This document shows, piece by piece, positions 52,247 to 58,858 of a DNA stretch of 64,000 nucleotides. A program made the translations under genes and the position numbers. The notes below the pieces were generated by a model that had not been told where the DNA came from, searched no databases, and saw nothing but the letters and a program-made list of their open reading frames with translations. The stretch comes from Salinimicrobium sp963709775 (lineage in GTDB: Bacteria > Bacteroidota > Bacteroidia > Flavobacteriales > Flavobacteriaceae): assembly GCA_963709775.1 (NCBI GenBank), contig CAVPXS010000007.1, positions 248,001 through 312,000 of the forward strand, in the 5' to 3' direction. Each line of letters starts with the position of its first letter. The stretch's first letter is position 1.

Positions 52247-52867
52247 TTGGAGATAATTGAAAATCCGGTTTATGAAAAGATCATTTCAGATCTCTCAGAG
52301 CAGCAATACTCTATTGTTGAAGATTTCTTTAGCCTTTCAGAAGTTTTAGAGTTGCGAGATTCCCTCCTGCACAAATACGAAGAAGATAATTTCAAGAAGG
52401 CCGCAATAGGAAACCGCACCAATGAAATAATTGCAAAATCAATTCGGGGGGATTTTATTTTATGGCTTAATGAAGCTGAAGCAGCCCAGGCCGAAAAAGC
52501 CTTTTTTAGAAAGGTCAACGATTTTATTGATTACCTCAACAGGACCTGTTACATGGGGATTCTTCACAAGGAATTTCATTACGCGCTTTACCCCGAAGGC
52601 ACTTTTTATAAGCGTCACCTGGACACCTTTCAAAATGATGACAGGAGGAAACTCTCTATGGTATGCTACTTAAATGAGCAGGACTGGCAACCGGAATATG
52701 GAGGGGAATTAGTGATCTACACTAATGAAAATGGTGAGGAAACTCCAAAAAGTATATATCCATTCCCGGGCAGAATGGTCATTTTTGAAAGCCAGATCCT
52801 GGAGCACGAAGTTAAACCAGTTAAAACTGAAAGATTAAGTATCACCGGCTGGTTAAAAACACGGTAA
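52247..52867 (+). CDS. 2-oxoglutarate/Fe(II)-dependent oxygenase
   Basis: 206 residues with the prolyl-4-hydroxylase-type iron site: His124 and Asp126 in YKRHLDTF, His187 in LEHEVKP, and Arg196 for 2-oxoglutarate binding. The start is a TTG at 52247, and no upstream ATG is available. Family members hydroxylate proteins or small molecules; the target is unknown. The gene ends 1 bp before the converging small-protein gene. Confidence 0.88.
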   Translation: MEIIENPVYEKIISDLSEQQYSIVEDFFSLSEVLELRDSLLHKYEEDNFKKAAIGNRTNEIIAKSIRGDFILWLNEAEAAQAEKAFFRKVNDFIDYLNRTCYMGILHKEFHYALYPEGTFYKRHLDTFQNDDRRKLSMVCYLNEQDWQPEYGGELVIYTNENGEETPKSIYPFPGRMVIFESQILEHEVKPVKTERLSITGWLKTR

Positions 52868-52868
52868 C

Positions 52869-52997
52869 TTACTTCCTGGTTTTTTTAATAAAAACCACTA
52901 CAATTAGTAGCAAGGCGATCATCAACCACCAGCCATAGCCGCTTAGAAACCTAAGAAGATCAAAGGTTTCCTCGTTTACGGGTAGATCTTCCTGCAT
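52869..52997 (-). CDS. Tiny single-pass membrane protein (42 residues)
   Basis: A 42-residue frame begins at an ATG (52997) that overlaps the stop of the preceding small gene as TGATG, a typical translational coupling. It encodes an acidic N-terminus (QEDLPVNEETFDLL) followed by one hydrophobic helix (GYGWWLMIALLLIVVVFI) and a basic tail (KKTRK), in line with a type-I or N-out small membrane protein. There is no known family. It ends 1 bp from the converging 2OG oxygenase gene. Confidence 0.6.
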   Translation of the reverse strand: MQEDLPVNEETFDLLRFLSGYGWWLMIALLLIVVVFIKKTRK

Positions 52998-53173
52998 CAA
53001 CGCCTATTTCTTTTGCGCCACGCATAACGGGCATAAAAAAACACTGCAAGAACAATGAGGATCCCAACAAGGTATATCCATTGATCCTCCAGGAAGTGCT
53101 CCAATGAAAATCCATACCCTTCCCTCTCGCTCGCCGGCCTGTCTTTGGGTAAATGTTCCTGCTGAAAATTCAT
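52997..53173 (-). CDS. Tiny single-pass membrane protein (58 residues)
   Basis: 58 residues with an ATG start at 53173. The polar N-terminus (NFQQEHLPKDRPASEREG) is followed by a transmembrane helix (WIYLVGILIVLAVFFYARYA) and a very basic tail (WRKRNRR). The stop overlaps the start of the 42-residue gene (TGATG). A 16-bp palindrome lies just upstream. The same architecture as its two neighbours suggests a functionally linked set; no family is recognised. Confidence 0.6.
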   Translation of the reverse strand: MNFQQEHLPKDRPASEREGYGFSLEHFLEDQWIYLVGILIVLAVFFYARYAWRKRNRR

Positions 53174-53181
53174 AGTGTCAA

Positions 53182-53197
53182 TTTTAGGCGCCTAAAA
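53182..53197. promoter_or_regulatory. 16-bp perfect palindrome between two small membrane-protein genes
   Basis: TTTTAGGCGCCTAAAA is a perfect palindrome 9 bp upstream of the 58-residue gene and 9 bp downstream of the stop of the 60-residue gene. It could be an operator or a short hairpin; no T run supports termination. Confidence 0.5.
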
Positions 53198-53205
53198 AGG
53201 CATTT

Positions 53206-53388
53206 TTAACTCAGTTCTCTTTTCTTCTTTCTGAAAAAGGCCAGATAAAGAATGACAGCCAAAATCACAACGGCTGCTGTTACTACTTCCCAGAAGTTGG
53301 AACCTACAAAATAACCAATTTCATAGCCTACTTTGTAAGCTTTGGATTTCTCAACTTCCTGAATGGCAAAAATTGCTAGTGAATACAT
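53206..53388 (-). CDS. Small single-pass membrane protein (60 residues)
   Basis: 60 residues from the ATG at 53388, which overlaps or abuts the stop codon of the upstream enoyl-CoA hydratase gene (about 53390). The N-terminus is amphipathic (IQEVEKSKAYKVGYEIGYFV), followed by a strong transmembrane helix (VVTAAVVILAVILYLAFF) and a basic tail (RKKKRELS). It shares the acidic/amphipathic-helix-basic-tail layout with the two genes that follow. The family is unknown to me. Confidence 0.65.
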   Translation of the reverse strand: MYSLAIFAIQEVEKSKAYKVGYEIGYFVGSNFWEVVTAAVVILAVILYLAFFRKKKRELS

Positions 53389-53389
53389 T

Positions 53390-54157
53390 TTATTTTCTGA
53401 ATTTTGATAAAGCATTCCTGGTAAATTCTGAAAGGACCAGCTCTCCCGAGATTGCTGCCCTTTCCTGTAGCAGCGAATCCCATTTTTGAGTTCCTTCCCA
53501 AAGCACTTTCTTCATCTCCTGAAGTGCCGCCGGATTATAAGACGCCAGTTTCTCTGCAAAAAACTCCAGCTCCCTGTCCATTTCCTCAATAGAATCAAAG
53601 ACCCGTGCATAAAGGCCCTTTTCCTGAGCCCAATAAGCATTTTTCCAGTCCTGGGCGGCAAGAGTAAGTTCCGCCAGGGCTGCCACTCCCATTTTTCGTT
53701 CTACGGCCGGGGCGATCACGAAAGGTCCTATTCCTATACTTAATTCCGATAATTTAATAGCTGCCTGCTCGGTGGCAAAACAGTAGTCACAAGCTGCCGC
53801 AAGTCCTACTCCGCCACCCACAGTTTTCCCGTGAATGCGGCCAATTATAAGCTTTTTACAGCTGCGCATTGCATTGATGACATTGGCAAATCCCGAAAAG
53901 AAAACCTTCCCTTGCTGCATGTTCTCTACCGCCAGCAGTTCATCAAAAGATGCACCTGCACAAAAAGCCTTTTCTCCTTCAGATTTCAGGATGATAACTT
54001 TCACGTCTTCATCTTCAGAAAGTTTTTCCAGTTCCTTGGTGAGCCGTTCCAGCAACACTCCGGGAAAGGAATTACTGGCTGGATGCCCAAATTCTAAAGA
54101 GGCGATTCCATTGTAAACATTTGTATAAAGACTTCCGTTTTCCCTGGTTGTGGTCAT
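53390..54157 (-). CDS. Enoyl-CoA hydratase/isomerase family protein
   Basis: 255 residues of the crotonase fold. The oxyanion-hole segments are KAFCAGASFDEL and GKTVGGGVGLAAACDYCFA; the catalytic Glu positions are not decisive, so hydratase or isomerase activity on acyl-CoA is inferred at family level only. It is followed directly by a set of three tiny membrane-protein genes on the same strand and may be co-transcribed with them. Confidence 0.88.
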   Translation of the reverse strand: MTTTRENGSLYTNVYNGIASLEFGHPASNSFPGVLLERLTKELEKLSEDEDVKVIILKSEGEKAFCAGASFDELLAVENMQQGKVFFSGFANVINAMRSCKKLIIGRIHGKTVGGGVGLAAACDYCFATEQAAIKLSELSIGIGPFVIAPAVERKMGVAALAELTLAAQDWKNAYWAQEKGLYARVFDSIEEMDRELEFFAEKLASYNPAALQEMKKVLWEGTQKWDSLLQERAAISGELVLSEFTRNALSKFRK

Positions 54158-54201
54158 TTTTTAAATCTTTTTACTGTAAAGTTACATTTTTTAAGATGAT
54201 A

Positions 54202-55773
54202 TTACGATCCTGCAGGATAGACGTAATTAGCCTCAAAACTCAGCGGAATTCCCAGCCACCAGTAAACCAGCAGAAATATCGTCCAGGCAACTAAAAATAT
54301 AACCGAATAAGGTAACATCATTGATATCAACGTTCCAATTCCCATTTTTTTCACATAGCGTTGACCAAAAACCACTACCAATGGGAAATATGGCAACAAT
54401 GGAGTAATAATATTGGAAACTGAATCCCCTACCCTATAAGCCGCCTGGGTAAGGTCGGGTGAGATTCCCAGTTGCATCAACATAGGTACAAAAATAGGTG
54501 CAATGAGTGCCCATTTGGCCGATGCAGATCCCACCATTAAATTGACAAAAGAACTTAATATCACGATCCCTACAACTGTGACCTGCCCAGGCAAATCGAG
54601 TGCCTGAAGGAAATTTGCACCCTTAATGGCAATCAACAAACCTATATTAGAACGTGAAAAAGCATCTATAAAAAGTGCAACAAAAAAGGCCATTACAATA
54701 TAGTATCCCATACTTTCCATAGACTTTTTCATACTTTGTATCAAATCCCCCGAAGATTTATACCTGCCAGATACAAACCCGAAGACAAGTCCCGGAATCA
54801 ATAACAGTATAAAGATCAAAGGTACGATCGCCTTCATTAGAGGCGCATGAAATGAAGTGAGGGATTGGACTTCGGGATCAACCATCCCCGGACCTCTAAG
54901 AGCCGAGTCTTCGGGATATGCCCACAAAACAAGGCCTATAATTCCAAGTACCATAGCCAAAAATCCCATCCAGAAAGCTTTACTTTCCCTGGAAGTAACA
55001 TTTTCCATCTTAGGCATTTGATCTTCATCCCCATCAACTTCCATCTTAGAAAGTCTTGGCTCCACAATTTTGTCTGTGATCCACCATCCAACCAGTACGA
55101 TCAACAAAGTTGAAGCAGAGGTGAAATACCAGTTATTCAAGGGGTTTAAGTTGATATCGGGATCTAATATTCTCGCCGCTTCCAGGGTGAAACTCATGAT
55201 AAGCGGATCAATAGCCGAAGGGATAAAGTTTGCCGAAAATCCTCCCGAAACGCCGGCAAAAGCTGCTGCAATTCCTGCAAGAGGATGACGACCGGCGGCA
55301 TAGAATATAACCCCTCCCAGTGGGATTACAAGCACGTAACCCGCATCTGCAGCTGTGTGACTCACGATGGCTATCAAAATTAGCATTGGAGTAAGCAGCT
55401 TTTTGGGCGTAAAGTTTAAAAGCTTTTTCAGTCCCGCGTCAATCCATCCCGAATGTTCTGCTACCCCCACTCCCAGCATGGCAACCAGAACAATTCCCAG
55501 GGGCGCAAAAAGCACAAAGGTATTCACCATATTAGCTAAGAATGCGGCCAATTGGTCTCCTGTAAGCAGGTTTTGTACGTTCAGACTGTTTCCGGTCATT
55601 GGGTGAGTTTCTCCAAAATCAAACGGAGACAGGATTGCAGATAGCACCCAGATGAAGATCAATAAATAGAAGAAAAGTATAGCAGGATCGGGTAGTTTGT
55701 TACCCATTTTTTCAACTACATCCAGGGCTTTGTTTAATATGCCCTTTTTAGGAGAAGTAACTGTTTCTTGCAT
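54202..55773 (-). CDS. AbgT-family transporter
   Basis: 523 residues from the ATG at 55773 (the longer frame is not preferred). It has about 11-13 membrane helices. Recognisable blocks are VEKMGNKLPDPAILFFYLLI, GYVLVIPLGGVIFYAAGRHP, SGGFSANFIPSAIDPLIMSF and SASAKWALIAPIFVPMLMQL. AbgT proteins take up p-aminobenzoyl-glutamate or export sulfonamide-type antimetabolites; the substrate here is unproven. It is a single-gene unit with no clear terminator. Confidence 0.9.
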   Translation of the reverse strand: MQETVTSPKKGILNKALDVVEKMGNKLPDPAILFFYLLIFIWVLSAILSPFDFGETHPMTGNSLNVQNLLTGDQLAAFLANMVNTFVLFAPLGIVLVAMLGVGVAEHSGWIDAGLKKLLNFTPKKLLTPMLILIAIVSHTAADAGYVLVIPLGGVIFYAAGRHPLAGIAAAFAGVSGGFSANFIPSAIDPLIMSFTLEAARILDPDINLNPLNNWYFTSASTLLIVLVGWWITDKIVEPRLSKMEVDGDEDQMPKMENVTSRESKAFWMGFLAMVLGIIGLVLWAYPEDSALRGPGMVDPEVQSLTSFHAPLMKAIVPLIFILLLIPGLVFGFVSGRYKSSGDLIQSMKKSMESMGYYIVMAFFVALFIDAFSRSNIGLLIAIKGANFLQALDLPGQVTVVGIVILSSFVNLMVGSASAKWALIAPIFVPMLMQLGISPDLTQAAYRVGDSVSNIITPLLPYFPLVVVFGQRYVKKMGIGTLISMMLPYSVIFLVAWTIFLLVYWWLGIPLSFEANYVYPAGS

Positions 55774-55894
55774 GTTTAATGAAATAGTTGTTAATGAATT
55801 GCTAAAATAAGAATTATTAAAAAACAACAGCTGATCTTATTGCCACAGCTCACAAAAAATATTAGCCTTTTGCTACGGGCAAATTCAGCCGTTT

Positions 55895-57220
55895 TTAAGC
55901 CTCTCTATGAAGATATTTCCTGCGGAATTTTATGACCAGGGCACTGCTCCTAATGAGCATCCAGACAAAAAAGGCGATCCAGATTGCATATAACTTAAGT
56001 CCGAAATAATCTCCTATTAACAGTGCAGGGGTGAACCCAAGGAAAGTTGCTGCGAGTAATACATTCCGAAGATATTTTGCCTCTCCCAGCCCTTTAAAGA
56101 TCCCGTCAAACATAAAAGCAATTGCATTTACCGGCTGCATGACCAGGACCATCCAAAAAACTGAAGTAAACAGCACCAGCACCGAGGCTTCTTTGCTGAA
56201 TATTAGACCAATTTCCTCATAGAAAAGGGCACAAATTCCTATAAGGGTCACGGCAATGATAAGAGAATATTTACTTATTTTCTTGCTAAGCAGCCAAAGT
56301 CCCTTATAATCTTTGGCTCCAAGAAGACGCCCGCCCATGGCATTTCCGGCATTTGCATAACCGTCAATAAAGAAGCTGAAGAAAAGCCAAATGTTCATAA
56401 GAATACTCTGGGCTGCGATAAAATTCTTTCCATACCCTGTAGCGTAAGCATTGGCGAGATAAATGGCAAAGTTGAGAGCGGCCGTTCGAACAAAAAGGTT
56501 CCCGCTCATCAATAGAAGTGCTCTCATCTGCGGATTAATGTTGCGACTAAGCCCAAGATGAAAAGGAGTCTTTTTAAAGAAAAAGTACAAAGCCATTATA
56601 AGCATCACCAACTGGGCGATCACACTGGCATACGCTGCACCCTCCAGGTGCATGGCAGGGATCCATCCCTCAATCCCATATACCAGCACAAAATCAAGCC
56701 CCACATTTAAAACCGCCCCGGTGAGACTGCATTTCATTGCCCATAAAGTATTCTGAAGCCCCCGAAATACTCCAAAGAGCGCAAAGGTGACTAAAGTGAG
56801 CGGATAGCCTATGGCCCGTATCTGATAGTAATCGGCAGCGTAGTTGAGCACCAGGCCTTCGGCATTATACGCACTAAAGATAGCGGCTGCAAAATATGCC
56901 GTAACAGCATAGATAAGAAGACTCAGTAGAAAATTGAAGAAAATAGCCTGGGGGACAAGTGTTTTTACCGCATGTAACCTACCGGCTCCAAAATGTTGTG
57001 ACACCAGGGCCGAAATAGCTGTTTTGGTCTGAGCCACGATCCAGATAATGGCCGATAAAAAGGAACCTACTATTCCTGCTGCCGCGAGAGCTTCAACAGG
57101 ATCCTGCTCCACGTTGCCAATAATAGCAATATCCGTTAGAGAGATTAGAGGTTCGGCGATGCCCGCAATAATTGCAGGAATTGCCAGCTGATTTATACTT
57201 TTGAAGGTTACTGCAGCCAT
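55895..57220 (-). CDS. MATE-family efflux transporter
   Basis: 441 residues, about 12 membrane helices in two halves, the usual MATE layout (DinF/NorM branch). The start TFKSINQLAIPAIIAGIAEP, the LTDIAIIGNV segment and the second-half MSGNLFVRTAALNFAIYL segment are typical. It would export drugs or organic cations using H+ or Na+; specificity is unknown. It is probably co-transcribed with the GNAT gene, whose stop overlaps its start (shared base at 57220). Confidence 0.92.
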   Translation of the reverse strand: MAAVTFKSINQLAIPAIIAGIAEPLISLTDIAIIGNVEQDPVEALAAAGIVGSFLSAIIWIVAQTKTAISALVSQHFGAGRLHAVKTLVPQAIFFNFLLSLLIYAVTAYFAAAIFSAYNAEGLVLNYAADYYQIRAIGYPLTLVTFALFGVFRGLQNTLWAMKCSLTGAVLNVGLDFVLVYGIEGWIPAMHLEGAAYASVIAQLVMLIMALYFFFKKTPFHLGLSRNINPQMRALLLMSGNLFVRTAALNFAIYLANAYATGYGKNFIAAQSILMNIWLFFSFFIDGYANAGNAMGGRLLGAKDYKGLWLLSKKISKYSLIIAVTLIGICALFYEEIGLIFSKEASVLVLFTSVFWMVLVMQPVNAIAFMFDGIFKGLGEAKYLRNVLLAATFLGFTPALLIGDYFGLKLYAIWIAFFVWMLIRSSALVIKFRRKYLHREA

Positions 57221-57723
57221 TACTGCAATATTTTTTCATAACAGTAAAACGGGTGCTCGCTTTGCTTCGGAAAATAAATGTTCCCGAGCCTGTTATAACC
57301 CCTTGCCTCATAAAACCGCTGATTGCGCTCATTTTGACTGAAGGTATCCAGCCTCACTGAGAGATAACCATTATCCCGCGCAAATTCCTCGGCAAAATCC
57401 ATCAATTTACGACCGTTCCCACTGCCCCAGCTCCCAGGATCTGTGGCCAGGCGGTGCACGTAGAGATTGTTGGCGTTGGGGGTGAGCCATTCTATAGGCA
57501 AATACTCCTCATCCATTTCACAAGTAAGTACAACAATTCCCTGCAGCTCCTCCTTTTCTTCAAGAACGAACAATTCCCTTTTTTCAATATCTGCACGTAA
57601 CTTTTCCAAAGAAGGGTAATGTTCATTCCATTGAAAAATGGCCTTTTCCTGCATGCTTTGTGCGCAGGCCTCGGTCAGGCTTTTAATCGCGGCTAAATCT
57701 TTTAAGTCGGCTGTTCTAATCAT
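57220..57723 (-). CDS. GNAT-family N-acetyltransferase
   Basis: 167 residues. The acetyl-CoA-binding segment is DPGSWGSGNGRKLMDFAEEF, with a short variant of the (Q/R)xxGx(G/A) loop, followed by YLSVRLDTFSQNERNQRFYE and ARGYNRLG near the C-terminus. The acceptor substrate is unknown. Its stop shares a base with the MATE gene start, so translation may be coupled. Confidence 0.88.
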   Translation of the reverse strand: MIRTADLKDLAAIKSLTEACAQSMQEKAIFQWNEHYPSLEKLRADIEKRELFVLEEKEELQGIVVLTCEMDEEYLPIEWLTPNANNLYVHRLATDPGSWGSGNGRKLMDFAEEFARDNGYLSVRLDTFSQNERNQRFYEARGYNRLGNIYFPKQSEHPFYCYEKILQ

Positions 57724-57796
57724 GAGGAGATGGCTTCCTCCACAAAAATAATTTTATAGAAAGAAATAAAGCCTTTATACATTGAAATATATTTTA

Positions 57797-57804
57797 TAAA
57801 TTTG
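57797..57804 (+). promoter_or_regulatory. -7 promoter element of the tRNA-Ala gene
   Basis: TAAATTTG matches TAnnTTTG and lies 10 bp before the first base of the tRNA, a suitable distance for a transcript that begins just upstream of it. A TTG 12 bp away is too close for a standard -33 element. Confidence 0.55.
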
Positions 57805-57814
57805 CCGTCACATT

Positions 57815-57888
57815 GGGGGATTAGCTCAGCTGGCTAGAGCGTTTGGCTGGCAGCCAAAAGGTCATCGGTTCGACTCCGATATTCTCCA
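57815..57888 (+). tRNA. tRNA-Ala (anticodon GGC)
   Basis: A complete cloverleaf is visible: acceptor stem GGGGGAT with ATTCTCC (two G-U pairs), D-arm GCTC/GAGC, anticodon stem TTTGG/CCAAA with loop CTGGCAG, and T-arm ATCGG-TTCGACT-CCGAT. The anticodon GGC reads GCC/GCU alanine codons. The 3' CCA is not encoded and must be added. It is a single tRNA gene with its own promoter and terminator. Confidence 0.97.
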
Positions 57889-57890
57889 CG

Positions 57891-57919
57891 AAAAACCACT
57901 GCTTTGCAGTGGTTTTTTT
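57891..57919 (+). terminator. Intrinsic terminator of the tRNA-Ala gene
   Basis: 12-bp stem AAAAACCACTGC / GCAGTGGTTTTT with a 3-nt loop, followed by TT and G, right after the tRNA. Confidence 0.9.
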
Positions 57920-58006
57920 GTTTTACCTCCCCAGTATTACAGATTCACAGGTTTTAAATACTTCTTCAGTCTATGGTAATGTCCCAAAAATGCCATTTTT
58001 GAAACA

Positions 58007-58858
58007 TTATTTTTTCACAAATTCCGTAGCCTTTTTAATGATCTTCTCCATAGCTGGTGGCAGTTCATCCTGGTCCCATGGATGAGCAGCTTCAAAAACA
58101 TGGTCACTACCTTCCAACAGGAACAATTCAGAATTTGTAGACCACTCATGAAGTTCATGTGCATCTTCAACTGCAACAGTTGGATCTTTGGTCCCATGAA
58201 CAATGAGGTAAGGGATATTCAGCTTTTTGGCCGAGCTGGATATGGTCAACCTTTCCTCATTTTGTTTAAAATCTTCATAGAAATCGAACAAGTGCGGCAT
58301 TTTTTGTTTGGTCCGGGAATTCTCTATATAGGAAATGCCCTTTTGCCGCCAGGCTTCCAGCTCTTCCCCTTTAGGAAACCTGTCTCCAAAGTCACTTACT
58401 GCAGCAAGTGAAATAAGTTTTTGAATTCGGCTATCTTCAGCAGCTTTAACCACAACAATTCCGCCGCCCCGGGAGTGACCCATAAGGGTAAACCGGGAGA
58501 GATCGGTAATGTTGGCATATGGGAAATCTTCACTGCTTATCCAGTCAATGAGTACTTTAAGATCATCAAGTTCCTTGGTGTAGGTATTCTCACCAAAGGC
58601 ATCGAGGTCGGGGAAGTCAATGGGTTCTTCAAGGGTGCCGCCGTTAAAAGCAAAATTGAATTTCACGAACAGAAAACCATTTTTTGCAAATTCTTCGGCC
58701 ATTAAATTCCACGCGCCCCAGTCTTTAAATCCTTTATAACCGTGGCAGAATAATAGAACCGGCTTATTTTCTCCTTCTTCAGCATAAAAAACATCTGTGG
58801 GAATAGGACGCCCATGTAAACCGGGCAGGCTTATATTCTTCTCTTTCTTAATTACCAT
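58007..58858 (-). CDS. Alpha/beta hydrolase
   Basis: 283 residues. The nucleophile elbow is GHSRGGG (near residue 151), the oxyanion motif is FCHGYKGFKDWG, the acid is in HGTKDPTV, and the late His is in GSDHVFEAAHP. These fit a dienelactone-hydrolase- or esterase-like cytoplasmic hydrolase. The start overlaps the end of the AddB-like nuclease gene by 7 bp (58852-58858), so the two are translationally coupled. No substrate is implied by the context. Confidence 0.88.
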   Translation of the reverse strand: MVIKKEKNISLPGLHGRPIPTDVFYAEEGENKPVLLFCHGYKGFKDWGAWNLMAEEFAKNGFLFVKFNFAFNGGTLEEPIDFPDLDAFGENTYTKELDDLKVLIDWISSEDFPYANITDLSRFTLMGHSRGGGIVVVKAAEDSRIQKLISLAAVSDFGDRFPKGEELEAWRQKGISYIENSRTKQKMPHLFDFYEDFKQNEERLTISSSAKKLNIPYLIVHGTKDPTVAVEDAHELHEWSTNSELFLLEGSDHVFEAAHPWDQDELPPAMEKIIKKATEFVKK

